A stretch of 40,540 nucleotides of DNA from Acidimicrobiaceae bacterium (lineage in GTDB: Bacteria > Actinomycetota > Acidimicrobiia > Acidimicrobiales > RAAP-2). The notes beneath the pieces were generated by a model that searched no databases, was not told where the DNA came from, and saw only the letters and a list, made by a program, of their open reading frames with translations. Positions 12,943 through 21,904 of the stretch are shown in pieces (position 1 is the first letter of the stretch; every line of letters starts with the position of its first letter). A program made the translations under genes and the position numbers. Location: NCBI GenBank assembly GCA_003132305.1, contig PKXJ01000011.1, positions 120,656-161,195 of the forward strand. Direction: 5' to 3'.

Positions 12943-13974
12943 TCACGAAGCCGTCGTAATGCTGACGTGTTCGGACACGTCGAGCAGTTCAACCCACGTC
13001 TGTCCCGGTGTCAACTTAATCAGCTGGCCCGACAGGTTTCGGTAGACGGCTCGTTGGCGCAGACTAGGACGTGACCACGTTCCCCTCTGCAGCGTGCCCC
13101 CGGTGAAGACCTCAACCGGCCCGGAGCCAATGAGTTGCGCGTATGAATCAATCACGCCCACGCCGCCGACGTAGTTCACCGACATGACAATCACGTTTCT
13201 CGGAGAGATGCGCACCCCGTTGGCCGCAACGTCCGGTTGACCAAAGACCGATCGATCCCACGACCTGCTCGTCGTGTCCCACGAGTAGGTCGCGGCGTAG
13301 CCCTCCGTGAAGCCCACGACGAACGACCGCACTCGCGGACCGCGAGCCTTTCGCGACCCCGATCTGTAGGTGAAAAGGGCTGGCGGTGGTCGCGGCAGGC
13401 CGTCCTTTTTCATTAGGAGTGCCGCGTTGGCGAACAGATTGTGCGGGGGGTAGCGCTTGGGGTCGCGGAACATCGCCGGACCGCTGTTGGACTCGTTGTA
13501 GAGCTTGACCGGCGCCGTCTTGATGCTCCGGACGGCGTACTCCGCACCACCCGAAAAGGCGAAGATGCCGCCGATCGGAAAGACAATCTCACGGTCAGTT
13601 CGACGCACCGAGCGAACTGGCCCCACGACGGTGGGAAGTCGTGTGTTGAAGATGGCCGCGAGGCGAGTTATGCCACCTTCGACGATCTCCTCGTAGACGA
13701 CGTCAGCATTTTCGATCCCGTACTGCGGCATCGCCCCGGGCGTGTTGTCAATCTTGATGGTGAGCGCCGACCGGTGTTTCGTCATCTCTAGCGGGTCCGG
13801 CAGTCCCGTGAGGGGCGCCACGGGCAGTGGCTTCGTCTTTGGCACTGACGTGGTCGTCGAAGATGCCGTGGTGGTCGACGTGGTAGTGGTGGTCGAGTCG
13901 GCGAGTGCGCTCGACGCCACCACCACATTCGAGCTCGAACTGAGGATCAACACGAGCAGGAGGGCGCGACGCAT
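12943..13974 (-). CDS. DUF3048 domain (YerB-like) exported protein
   Basis: The 343-residue protein begins with a signal peptide (MRRALLLVLILSSSSNVVVA) and then a Ser/Thr-rich linker (STTTTTSTTTASSTTTS) that separates membrane from domain. The body contains GPVRSVRRTDREIVFPIGG, FSGGAEYAVRS and FRDPKRYPPHNLF, typical of DUF3048 proteins of unknown function in cell-envelope contexts. No lipobox Cys is visible. The start has no ribosome binding site but a TAGGTT hexamer 6 nt upstream. Confidence 0.85.
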   Translation of the reverse strand: MRRALLLVLILSSSSNVVVASSALADSTTTTTSTTTASSTTTSVPKTKPLPVAPLTGLPDPLEMTKHRSALTIKIDNTPGAMPQYGIENADVVYEEIVEGGITRLAAIFNTRLPTVVGPVRSVRRTDREIVFPIGGIFAFSGGAEYAVRSIKTAPVKLYNESNSGPAMFRDPKRYPPHNLFANAALLMKKDGLPRPPPALFTYRSGSRKARGPRVRSFVVGFTEGYAATYSWDTTSRSWDRSVFGQPDVAANGVRISPRNVIVMSVNYVGGVGVIDSYAQLIGSGPVEVFTGGTLQRGTWSRPSLRQRAVYRNLSGQLIKLTPGQTWVELLDVSEHVSITTAS

Positions 13975-13980
13975 AGAGGA

Positions 13981-13986
13981 AACCTA
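13981..13986 (-). promoter_or_regulatory. -10-like hexamer for the DUF3048 gene
   Basis: TAGGTT on the minus strand is followed by 6 nt and the ATG. The identical hexamer and spacing occur before the small membrane protein at 40263. Confidence 0.45.
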
Positions 13987-14139
13987 CAACGTTGGCTTGG
14001 TCACAACCACGGTGGACTGACAGCTGGTTCGCCACGACGGACCTTCAATAGTCGACTCCCGTAGCGTCGGGCTGGTGGTTGATGGGACGAACGGTTGTCC
14101 GCAATCGGAGTTTGACACTTACCCGAGCTGATTGAGGTT

Positions 14140-14787
14140 TCAGATCGGACTTGCTAACACCGTTATCCAGAGCCGATTGCCGGTCACTTGACTTTGCGCG
14201 TCAATTCGAAACCCCGCGTCCACTACTTGGCCGAGAAGTGTTTCAGGATGTCGATAGGCGAACCAGCGCTCTTCGTTCGGTGCGTAAGGAACTTCTTCGA
14301 AACTCTCGCCTTCACCCAATGCGGTGACGAGTGCGAGCAAACCCGAACTGCGCAAAGTACGTCTGAATTCGGAGAGTACTTTGGGGGTGTCGCGTTCTGG
14401 CACGTGCAGTAATGAAGCGACACTCCAAATCCCGTCGAGTCGATGAGAGCCGATCGGGAGCGCTCGCATATCGCCCTGCACGACTCTACCGGGGAGGCTT
14501 CGTGCGGCGACGGCCAGCATTCCCGCTGACAGATCCAGTCCGACTACGCGATAACCGCGCGCCGCGAACCGGGCAGAGTCCATGCCCGGCCCACAACCCA
14601 TGTCAACGACCACGGCCTTCGCCGGCAGCTTCGCGATGAACGAACTTTCGAGCTCGAAGAACAAGTCATCACTCTCCGTTCGTGACTTTTCTTGAGTCTC
14701 GGCGTATCGCTGGGCAATACGGTCGTACGTGGCACGATTCGAATCCGAATGATCTGGTGACAAAGCAGGATTGTCGTCGCTCGTCAT
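14140..14787 (-). CDS. Class I SAM-dependent methyltransferase
   Basis: The 215-residue protein has motif I VVVDMGCGPGMDSARFAARG, the acidic end of strand 2 (VVGLDLSAGML) and QGDMRALPIG, giving a Methyltransf_11/25 fold. The substrate is unknown. I chose the ATG at 14785-14787 (MTSDDNPALS); the longer frame to 15039 has no family character. A CATTAT hexamer lies 6 nt before this ATG, supporting the start. Confidence 0.85.
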   Translation of the reverse strand: MTSDDNPALSPDHSDSNRATYDRIAQRYAETQEKSRTESDDLFFELESSFIAKLPAKAVVVDMGCGPGMDSARFAARGYRVVGLDLSAGMLAVAARSLPGRVVQGDMRALPIGSHRLDGIWSVASLLHVPERDTPKVLSEFRRTLRSSGLLALVTALGEGESFEEVPYAPNEERWFAYRHPETLLGQVVDAGFRIDAQSQVTGNRLWITVLASPI

Positions 14788-15250
14788 TGGCCCATAATGC
14801 CACGGTTCAATTCTGATCGTGGCGTTCCCCGCGTCAGGTCTCGGGACATCGCCTTCAAGGGCGTAGAGGACTCGTGGTGACCCGACCATGACAGACGCAG
14901 TAGTTCTTCGACTATGCACACGACGGAGGTCCGAAAGGCCGCGCCCGATGCCTCGCACCGGTGTTTTCCGGGACAGCCGTTCCCGTTTCGGTGCGGAGGG
15001 TGACAAAGGTAGTGGACTTTGGTGAGACGAATAGTCCATATTGTTTTAGACGCCAACCGAAGCGAGGAGGACGTCGAGATGACACGCACCGCACGAACGA
15101 GGGCCGCTCACAGTGAGTATCCCCTCTCACATCATTTTCGACTAGCGAATCGCATGTTGAGCAAAAGACTGTTGTGTGGAGTATCTTCTCAGGGCGAGGG
15201 GTTAACTCGTATCGCACAAAAGGTCGCGATATCGAACGAAGGAGTGACTG
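14788..15250. other. Gene-free interval
   Basis: This region lies between divergent genes. It holds the promoter of the methyltransferase on its left edge. No convincing coding frame or repeat copy is seen here. Confidence 0.5.
14794..14799 (-). promoter_or_regulatory. -10-like hexamer for the methyltransferase
   Basis: CATTAT on the minus strand lies 6 nt before the ATG at 14785-14787. No ribosome binding site is visible. Confidence 0.4.
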
Positions 15251-15496
15251 GTGCCACAGTTCATGGATTTTCACGACGATCTGAAATTGCCCGATGAAGC
15301 CATTCGCCAGATAACGCAAGAGACGAAAGACCGCAAGTCGGATGAATTTGGGGTTCGCCAAGTCGAGCTTTTCCACAACGCCGACGGCAAAGTGTATTGC
15401 CTCGTTGAAGCGCCTAACGCCGAGGCAGTTCGAAGCCACCACGCGGCTCTCGGCTTGACGTGCGGAGAGGTCCACGAGGTCTCTGGAGTTCTTTAA
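15251..15496 (+). CDS. DUF4242 (SCO4226-like) small protein
   Basis: The 81-residue protein MPQFMDFHDDLKLPDEAIRQ...GKVYCLVEAPNAEAVRSHHA is a short ferredoxin-like fold of the DUF4242 family. SCO4226, a characterised member, binds nickel. The pattern of HHAALG followed by CGEVHEV fits the family. The GTG start is preceded by AAGGAG at good spacing. It is followed within 270 bp by the first copy of the dispersed repeat. The true role is unknown. Confidence 0.8.
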   Translation: MPQFMDFHDDLKLPDEAIRQITQETKDRKSDEFGVRQVELFHNADGKVYCLVEAPNAEAVRSHHAALGLTCGEVHEVSGVL

Positions 15497-15901
15497 GCTG
15501 CAGAACTCCGGCCGGGACTCACTGAAATGGTTGCACCGACGATCCGTGTTGGTAACACGAAACCATCGAGGCCGATCTCTCTGGTTCAAATACCGAGAGA
15601 TGCGAAGCCTGGTTATTACAACTTGAACACCGTCGTTGCCGCCGAAAGGACCGGCAACTGCGGACCGGGGGCGTCAGTTATCCGCGCCGGGCGCTAGTGA
15701 CGACGAACCACGATTCACGATGAAGTTGAGACGGTACGTTGCACTCAAGGTGACTTGAGCCTTGCGTCAGAGACCCGACATGACAGAAGTGCCACCTTGC
15801 ACTGGCGTCTTGATCCCACTTTCATCGGTTTCGCTCGGCGGAATCCAACGATTGACGGATCGCGATTGACCTGGGCGAGACACGTTTCAAAATGAAGCCG
15901 C
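15497..15901. other. Gene-free interval containing the first dispersed repeat
   Basis: No gene is credible here. The leftmost type I repeat copy (15764-15807) lies between the 3' ends of the DUF4242 gene and the ABC permease gene. Confidence 0.55.
15764..15807 (+). repeat. Dispersed repeat type I, copy 1
   Basis: GTCAGAGACCCGAC, then AGTGCCACCTTGCACT and GGCG. The second hairpin pairs AGTGC with GCACT. It is the leftmost copy in the window and isolated from the main array. Confidence 0.85.
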
Positions 15902-17050
15902 TCACGCGTCCCTCTTTGCCATTCGCCACGCGCCCAACGCCGTCCAGCCGACGAGCCATGCGACGATGACGCACACCGCCACGACTGTGCTCTCAGGGAC
16001 AATCGATGCCACGCCTCCACCACCGCCTCCACCGAACGCACGGGGTAGGCCGCCAGGTTCCAAATGTTCCATGGCGAGGCCGACGAGGCCTCGCTGCACG
16101 TTTATCAAGTGCGGAATTGCCGCATGCGAGAAGATCGGTGTGAGGACAATCTCGAGCACGATCATCAGAACCACCGCGACGGTTCGTTGACCCATCAGCG
16201 ACGCCAGCCCGAGCCCCACGATGAAGCCGATGATCGCCTCAAGCTCGATCCATAATCCGGTCTTGAGCATGAGTAAGTTGGACGGGTACAGGAAGAACGT
16301 TGAGTAATCGGCATAGTCCTGCTTAGCGATCTTGACAGCGTCCGCCTTCAGCGTCGTTGGCGACAGCTGCTTGACGCCTGAGGTCCCCGGAGGGGTTATG
16401 ACCTTACCGTTCTGGTTGATGACGCAGGGAATGCCAATTGGCCCTCGGTAGGGGAGACCGCAGACCGCCTCTTTAGGGTGGTTAGCCGCCCAACTCTCGA
16501 AACCCGTCAACGAGAGCCCGGGGGGCACGTTGACGCCTTGGTAGTAAAGCTTGGTGGGAGCGGCGAAGACGCAGACGGCGCAGACGATCGTGAAGCCGAC
16601 CGCCACCATCGGCACGATGATTGCCAGTCCGGCGGGGATCCGAGCGAAATAGAGGGCCAGGCGCGAGCGTCCAGTGACCACCAAGTGACGAAACATGCCT
16701 TCGGTGAGGTCGACCGATCCCGCCGTACAGCCCAGCGTGGCGGCGACGATAAAGCCAAAGACGTACATGACACCAGCGACGAGGCTCGTGAAGATGTCGA
16801 AACCGCCGGCCGGTCCATAGGACTTCGGTGCCACGACGTGCGCGATCAATCGAATTAAAAGAAAGACGGCGGGTATGCCGATGTTCACGACGATCAACGC
16901 GGCCATCAGGCCCCGTCGCTTGCGCAGCTCCATGATCCGAGTCGTGATCATGGCACTCGTTGGAATCCACGACCCTCGACGGTCGCGCGGGGCGCCGTTC
17001 GAAAGGCTCGCGACACGGATCGCGGACGCGCTGCCGGAAACGGAAGTCAC
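15902..17050 (-). CDS. ABC-2 type transport permease
   Basis: The 382-residue membrane subunit of an ABC exporter has six or so hydrophobic segments, including LMAALIVVNIGIPAVFLLIR and GVASIVPESTVVAVCVIVAW. A long extracytoplasmic loop lies between. The GTG at 17048-17050 overlaps the ATPase stop as GTGA, so the two are translationally coupled; a longer frame upstream only shadows the ATPase gene. The transported substrate is unknown. A run of Gly codons (GGGGGG) precedes the last membrane segment. Confidence 0.82.
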   Translation of the reverse strand: MTSVSGSASAIRVASLSNGAPRDRRGSWIPTSAMITTRIMELRKRRGLMAALIVVNIGIPAVFLLIRLIAHVVAPKSYGPAGGFDIFTSLVAGVMYVFGFIVAATLGCTAGSVDLTEGMFRHLVVTGRSRLALYFARIPAGLAIIVPMVAVGFTIVCAVCVFAAPTKLYYQGVNVPPGLSLTGFESWAANHPKEAVCGLPYRGPIGIPCVINQNGKVITPPGTSGVKQLSPTTLKADAVKIAKQDYADYSTFFLYPSNLLMLKTGLWIELEAIIGFIVGLGLASLMGQRTVAVVLMIVLEIVLTPIFSHAAIPHLINVQRGLVGLAMEHLEPGGLPRAFGGGGGGGVASIVPESTVVAVCVIVAWLVGWTALGAWRMAKRDA

Positions 17051-18024
17051 GCGGGCTCCCCCAGTCGACTCGTCACCTGCAAGAACCAGGATTCGAGCGA
17101 CACCTGTACCTCCTGGAGACGGTAGACGGCAATCCCTTCCTCGACCAGCAGTCGATTGATCTCGGCGATGGCGTCGCGTCCCGTGCCCGCAGCAAGGTGA
17201 ATCGATAGCCCGGACGTCTCGACGTCGATCTGCGCTCCCAGAGCGGTGGCGGCCAGGATCGTTCGGGCTCGTTCGGGCGACGAGCATTCCACGTTCACCT
17301 CCATCGACGCACCGGCCAGGAGTTCGGCGATCGGACCTTGGCGAATCACCTTGCCGTTATCCACGATGGCGACCGCGTCGCACGTTCGTTCGACCTCATC
17401 AAGAAGGTGCGAAGAGAGCATCACGGTACGGCCCTCGGCGACCAGTGACTGGATCATGTCGCGCATCTCGTGCATGCCAGCTGGGTCGAGCCCGTTCATC
17501 GGTTCGTCCAGTATTAGGAGCTCGGGATCGCCAAGCAGGCACGCGGCGACACCGAGTCGCTGGCGCATGCCCATTGAGTACTTCGAGACGCGGTCGTCGG
17601 CTCGCTGTGCCATACCTACACGCTCCAGCGACGCTTCGATTCGATCTTTCGCCGCGCGTTCGCGGGCGGCGGCAAGAATCTGAAGGTTCTGACGGCCGGT
17701 CAAGTGACCGTGAAATCGAGGTTCATCAACAATGGCCCCGACCCGCGCTAACGCCAGGTCTCGCCGGCGTGGCACCGAGAAACCGAGCATCGACATGGTA
17801 CCGGCGTCAGCATGCGTCAAGCCCAGCAGGACCCGAATGAGGGTGGTCTTTCCCGCTCCATTGGGACCCAGGTAGCCGAATGCGCACCCTCGAGGAACTA
17901 GTAACTCAACATCGTTGACCGCCGCGTTGTCACCGAACCGCTTGGTCAACCCATGAGTTTCAACGGCCCATTGACTGTCCGAGGAGTTCGCGCGAGACGT
18001 GTCATCGAGTGTAGTTGCACTCAT
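17047..18024 (-). CDS. ABC transporter ATP-binding protein
   Basis: The 325-residue ATPase energises the adjacent permease. Walker A GPNGAGKTT is near residue 47, the signature reads YSMGMRQRLGVA, and Walker B is LLILDEPMNGLDP followed by the H-loop SSHLLDEVE. It is the DrrA/CcmA-like class often used for drug or lipid export. The ATG at 18022-18024 has an excellent GAGGAGGG ribosome binding site; an upstream in-frame ATG at 18069 is less likely. It overlaps the permease start by 4 bp. Confidence 0.92.
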   Translation of the reverse strand: MSATTLDDTSRANSSDSQWAVETHGLTKRFGDNAAVNDVELLVPRGCAFGYLGPNGAGKTTLIRVLLGLTHADAGTMSMLGFSVPRRRDLALARVGAIVDEPRFHGHLTGRQNLQILAAARERAAKDRIEASLERVGMAQRADDRVSKYSMGMRQRLGVAACLLGDPELLILDEPMNGLDPAGMHEMRDMIQSLVAEGRTVMLSSHLLDEVERTCDAVAIVDNGKVIRQGPIAELLAGASMEVNVECSSPERARTILAATALGAQIDVETSGLSIHLAAGTGRDAIAEINRLLVEEGIAVYRLQEVQVSLESWFLQVTSRLGEPA

Positions 18025-18584
18025 TTTGACACCCTCCTCCTCTGGCACCCAACCACCATGCTCAGACAATAAACGGACGCCCGGTCACTCGCCATAGGGG
18101 TAAACCCTGACGCCCGCGCGGGTCACTAAGCGCGCACTCCGGCGAAACGGCGCCGCGCTCCTCGCCGAGTTGCACCAACTCGCCGGCAACCTGTCGAGCC
18201 TGCAGTCGGAGACTGTTGGTGTCGGAGACCCTACTTCAACACTCTCCGACTGGAGGATTCAGACATGGAGACTGTAGCGAGACTCTAGCCACCAGAGACG
18301 AGGGCATACTCTGGGTTCGAGTCCTCCAGCGCCCACTCGTTGTCGAAATTACAACGATGTACCTGGTCAAAAAAACTGCGGTTTCCGATGCTTGATGGAC
18401 GACCACGGCAACTGTGCTTGTGTCACGGCAACTGTGCTAGTTCGAACCCTCGGGCACGTTTGCGAAGCGTCCCCGACCGGCGGCGCTGGGGATACACTAG
18501 GAACTCAACGCGGCCTCGAGGGCCTAGCAGTTCCATGCGACTGGTACTTTTGAGCCTTCGAAGGAAGAGCCAAGGAGAAGTCTC
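18025..18584. other. Gene-free interval with a type II repeat and a tRNA-like 3' fragment
   Basis: No gene is credible. The region holds a type II repeat (18218-18256). At about 18311-18336 the sequence GGGTTCGAGTCCTCCAGCGC resembles a tRNA T loop and acceptor arm, but its T stem has two mismatches and no matching 5' half is found. Confidence 0.45.
18218..18256 (+). repeat. Dispersed repeat type II, copy 1
   Basis: GTCGGAGA pairs with TCTCCGAC 14 bases later, an 8-bp perfect inverted repeat. The near arm seen in other copies has decayed to CCCTAC. Confidence 0.8.
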
Positions 18585-18938
18585 ATGGGCCCCATTCGGA
18601 TGGTGGCGAGGTATCCGAATATCGATCCAGCCACCCTGCACGAGTTCAAGCAGGTGGCTGCCGAGATGCTTGAACTCACGCGAGGCGAAGTGGGAACCGA
18701 CCAGTACGACTTTTTCATGAGTTACGACGAGCAAACCTGCTTCATTCACGAGAACTACGCAGACTCCGAAGCCGCACTCTCTCATGCCATCAATATGGGT
18801 GAGTTGCTGCCGAGGCTTGTTGCGCTGGGCGGAGGTGTGGAACTGCAGTGGTTCGGTAGTCCATCTCCTGAGCTCCTCCAAGCAGCTCAAGACTTCAAGA
18901 TGGATGTGTCCGTCTATTCAAAAATGCAGGGCCTGTAG
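18585..18938 (+). CDS. Antibiotic biosynthesis monooxygenase (ABM)-like small protein
   Basis: The 117-residue protein appears to be a dimeric alpha/beta barrel of the ABM/quinol monooxygenase group: a first strand MVARYPNI, helix HEFKQVAAEMLELTRGEVGT, then QYDFFMSYDEQTCFIHENYA and a helix DSEAALSHAINMG. Such proteins act on quinols or as small heme or polyketide monooxygenases; the substrate cannot be told. An AAGGAG ribosome binding site lies 8 nt before the ATG. It is followed 91 bp later by the LanC-like gene but is probably separate. Confidence 0.7.
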   Translation: MGPIRMVARYPNIDPATLHEFKQVAAEMLELTRGEVGTDQYDFFMSYDEQTCFIHENYADSEAALSHAINMGELLPRLVALGGGVELQWFGSPSPELLQAAQDFKMDVSVYSKMQGL

Positions 18939-19029
18939 TGATCCCTCGAACTTCGGGCAAGATTCAGTCTGATCCAGCTACATTGGAGTTGAACCCCTTG
19001 ATACGCGCGTCACTGGCGGCCTTCGTTCG

Positions 19030-20268
19030 ATGAGTGATCCCGCAGCCGCGGCAGAGTCCCTCGCGTTCGATGGGCTGAGGTGGCTCCTCGCCGAAGGAAC
19101 GCCCTCGGACGCGGGACTCACATGGTCTCCCGCTCGAGGGGAAGACGTCGATCCCACGCTGTACCAGGGTGGCGGAGGGGTCGCGCTCGCGCTCCTCGAA
19201 GCGTATCGGCACTTTAAGGACGAGTCGTATGCCCACGCGGCGAGGAGCACCGGGAGCTCGATCGCCGCAGCGATACCGTCCGTGGACCACGCGTCGCTCT
19301 ACTTCGGGCTCACTGGTATCGCGCTCGCCCTCTGTGCCATTGACGCGACGCTGGATGACGCACCAGCTCGGGCGGCGGCGACGAAGGCTCTGACGCTCGT
19401 TCGGAGTCAATTCGATGGCACGCGCTGGAACTCGGACTTCGAGCTTCTGGCCGGGAACGCCGGCATCGCGCTCGGCGCACTCGCATGCGGTGACGTCGAG
19501 TTGGCACTACTTGCGGTCATGCCGTACGTGCGCACCGCGGAGGTGACCGACCACGGCGTGCAGTGGGAAGACCGCGTTGGAGAGGTCTCCCGCCTCCACC
19601 ACATCTCGCACGGCACGCTGGGCATTGTCGCGGCACTCGCGGCCGTTGGCAAGGCGACGGATCACCAAGAGCTCATCGAACTAGCGTTGGGTGGAATTGC
19701 GGACGTTGTCAGCCGCAACGAGGCAGGCCCCTCAGGCTTCTTGGTGCCGCACTCTGACCCCCAGTATGTGCCCGATCGGACGCCGCGCTACAGCTACGGC
19801 TGGTGCCACGGACCAGCAGGCGACGCGCAGGTCTTTCGCCGACTCGAGCAGGTCACGGGCGACGCCACCTGGACAGACCTCGTCGAACGCTGTTGGAGCA
19901 CCGTGGTCAACTCCGGGCTGCCGCAGAGGACCGAGCCAGGCTTCTGGGACAACAATGGACGGTGCTGCGGTACCGCAGGCGTGCTCGCGCTTGCGTGCGA
20001 CCGAGCCGAAGAGGGTCGCGGTGACCTCAGATTCGCCGAGGAACTCGTGGACGACCTAGGCGCACGGGCGACACGAGACGCCGACGGCGCTCGTTGGTCG
20101 AATGTGGAGTACCGCAAGGCGCCGAGCGAGCTGACCCCCGAGGTCGGTTGGGCGCAGGGAAACGCGGGCATCGTGCGGGAGCTCCTTCGCTTCACCCGAT
20201 GCGTTCGAGGCGAGGACGCGTCGTACGTCGTCACCGTTCCCGACCAGCCGGACACGCGCGCCACCTAG
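19030..20268 (+). CDS. Lanthionine synthetase C-like protein with CCG zinc motif
   Basis: The 412-residue alpha/alpha toroid is related to LanC cyclases, which add cysteine thiols to dehydroamino acids using zinc. Conserved elements are GGGGVALALLEAY (about 47-59), LYFGLTGIALAL, LLAGNAGIALGAL, the ligand region YGWCHGPAG (Cys259, His260) and NNGRCCGTAG (Cys312-Cys313), and the final GWAQGNAGIV. Classical LanC has Cys-His in CHG; the Cys-Cys here gives a possible three-Cys zinc site as in ProcM-type enzymes. No dehydratase, precursor peptide or transporter lies nearby. Base composition is richer in G+C than the right-hand array, which suggests separate acquisition. Confidence 0.85.
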   Translation: MSDPAAAAESLAFDGLRWLLAEGTPSDAGLTWSPARGEDVDPTLYQGGGGVALALLEAYRHFKDESYAHAARSTGSSIAAAIPSVDHASLYFGLTGIALALCAIDATLDDAPARAAATKALTLVRSQFDGTRWNSDFELLAGNAGIALGALACGDVELALLAVMPYVRTAEVTDHGVQWEDRVGEVSRLHHISHGTLGIVAALAAVGKATDHQELIELALGGIADVVSRNEAGPSGFLVPHSDPQYVPDRTPRYSYGWCHGPAGDAQVFRRLEQVTGDATWTDLVERCWSTVVNSGLPQRTEPGFWDNNGRCCGTAGVLALACDRAEEGRGDLRFAEELVDDLGARATRDADGARWSNVEYRKAPSELTPEVGWAQGNAGIVRELLRFTRCVRGEDASYVVTVPDQPDTRAT

Positions 20269-20583
20269 CGCTCAAGCTCCCGCCCTCAACCTGTCCGAAC
20301 AGGGAGAACGCTGGCGAACCGGGGGTTCGAACATAGTCCCGTTACGTCCACCGACCGGGACGTTGTGCGAACCACATCGCTCGCCATACAATCACCAGCC
20401 AAAGGCACGTGAAAGACGGGCTTGATGGCGTTGCCAATGTCCACTCGAATTTCGTGGATGAAGACTCGCAAGAGTGCTGTAACCCAAGGCGTCATACTCG
20501 CGACAGGCTCTTTTGCATTGGTACGTGCCCGCTGGGCGCCTTCGCCTCCAGCGAGCGCCAAGAGAGGTGTGTGAGAACCTTCT
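20269..20583. other. Gene-free interval
   Basis: This lies between the convergent LanC-like and serine hydrolase genes. A minus-strand frame covers much of it but has no ribosome binding site and no family resemblance, so I treat it as non-coding or a decayed remnant. Confidence 0.4.
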
Positions 20584-21657
20584 TTACGTATTCGAGACAC
20601 CGACAGCGCTGGAGACGTCACGGATCAAGGTGAGCACGTCCTCGGTCCAGTGCGACGCAAGGACGAGTTCGCGAGCGGGGTCGACCCAGAGCAGGTGCCG
20701 TCCACCGTTGCCGCGCGCACTGCGCCCCGTGCTCGGCGCACCCGGCCACGGGATCTCATCGTCGTTGAGCCACCACAGGTAGCCGTACTCCGGCTTGACC
20801 GGGCTCGGAGTCCATGACTGGTCCACCCATTCCTCGCTGAGCAGACGGCACCCGGCGTGGATTCCCCGGTCGAGAAAGAGCTGGCCGAGCAAGGCAAGGT
20901 TCCTGGCGGAGATGACCAGACCGCCGCCCCAGTGCGCCCCACCCGAGACGACCTCGATTGGACGACCGTCGAGCTGGACGACGCTGATCCGATACCCGTG
21001 CCAGGACCATCCGTCGGATGCAGCCATCGGCTCCATGACGCTCTCGCGCAACACCTCGGGCAGAGGCCGTCGGAACAAGAGCGTGAGGGCGTACGTGAGG
21101 AGGTTCATTCGTACGTCGTTGTACGCCCAGCCCTCGCCCGGAGGCGTCCCGTGCACCTCGGTGCCCTCACGAAAGCTCTGCGCATCGACGCCGGTCGGTT
21201 TGCCCCACAGCTCACCCTCCCACTGGCTCGTCTGCTGCAGTAGGTGACGCCAGGTGATCCGGTCGCGCTGGGGTCCCTCGAACTCGACAGTGCTTACAAC
21301 CTCGTGAACCGGCTGGTCGGGCACCAGCAGGCCGTCGTCGAAGGCCAGGCCGGCGACGACGGACACCACCGACTTGGTGACGCTGAACGCCATCTCTGGC
21401 GCGTCCGCATCACCCCATTTGGCGACCTCTTCCCCGTGCACCCACACGACCCCGCTGGCGCCGGTGCTGGCGCGAAGGGGTCCAACGATCTCCCGGTGGC
21501 TGGTGTCGGAAACCTGGGCCGCCAGGTAGGTCTCGATGTCGGCGGCACCAGTCGTCCTTCGACCTGGACATTCCGCCACGATCCGCTCGAGAGTAGCGTG
21601 ATCGACGCTCACGTCGCCCAGTTTATCGAGCCTTCCTGCAGGGTCGCGTAACGACAC
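20584..21657 (-). CDS. Serine hydrolase of the beta-lactamase/penicillin-binding (class C-like) family
   Basis: The 357-residue protein has the active-site tetrad SVTK (Ser92-Lys95) in FSVTKSVVSVVAGLA, a YND motif (GWAYNDVRMNLLTYAL) and a third motif HWGGG. This fits the esterase/D-peptidase branch sometimes annotated as 6-aminohexanoate-dimer hydrolase or EstB-like. No signal peptide is evident, so it is probably cytoplasmic. The start is GTG at 21655-21657; a second in-frame GTG 45 bp downstream is possible. The 164-bp long repeat lies immediately upstream. Confidence 0.85.
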   Translation of the reverse strand: MSLRDPAGRLDKLGDVSVDHATLERIVAECPGRRTTGAADIETYLAAQVSDTSHREIVGPLRASTGASGVVWVHGEEVAKWGDADAPEMAFSVTKSVVSVVAGLAFDDGLLVPDQPVHEVVSTVEFEGPQRDRITWRHLLQQTSQWEGELWGKPTGVDAQSFREGTEVHGTPPGEGWAYNDVRMNLLTYALTLLFRRPLPEVLRESVMEPMAASDGWSWHGYRISVVQLDGRPIEVVSGGAHWGGGLVISARNLALLGQLFLDRGIHAGCRLLSEEWVDQSWTPSPVKPEYGYLWWLNDDEIPWPGAPSTGRSARGNGGRHLLWVDPARELVLASHWTEDVLTLIRDVSSAVGVSNT

Positions 21658-21702
21658 GGCCGGTCAACACGCTGTCAATGGTGACGACCGCATCTAAAGA
21701 CG

Positions 21703-21866
21703 TAAAGGGAGGTTACGCCCCAGAGGCATACGCGTAGCGGATTGTTCAATTATCGACACCTCGCCTCTGGGCCGCTGGCGCGCAGCGCCAAAGGGCCGGG
21801 TCCGTGAAGTAGTGACTTCAAAGTCCAACTAGAAGAAGGCACACCACGGGGTCGTAACAATCCTGT
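21703..21866 (+). repeat. Long structured repeat (LR), copy 1
   Basis: About 164 bp, closely similar to 36340-36502 and in the same orientation. A perfect 9-bp inverted repeat, CCCAGAGGC (21719-21727) with GCCTCTGGG (21763-21771), is followed by GGCGCGCAGCGCC. In both copies its end runs directly into a short dispersed repeat (CCTGTGGTGTCG), and a minus-strand gene starts 46-48 bp to its left. No coding frame is evident. Confidence 0.85.
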
Positions 21867-21904
21867 GGTGTCGAAGAGTCGACGTCAACAATCCCCGACT
21901 GGCG
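21867..21904 (+). repeat. Dispersed repeat type II, copy 2
   Basis: GTCGAAGAGTCGAC keeps a GTCGA/TCGAC pairing in place of the usual GTCGG/CCGAC, a compensatory change. TCAACAATCCCCGACTGGCG follows. Confidence 0.8.

Noticed and set aside
18311-18336. tRNA gene 3' end
   Set aside because: GGGTTCGAGTCC looks like a T loop, but the T stem has two mismatches and no D arm, anticodon arm or 5' acceptor strand can be found.
20286-20621. Minus-strand gene between the LanC-like and serine hydrolase genes
   Set aside because: No ribosome binding site, overlap with the hydrolase gene and no family-like sequence.
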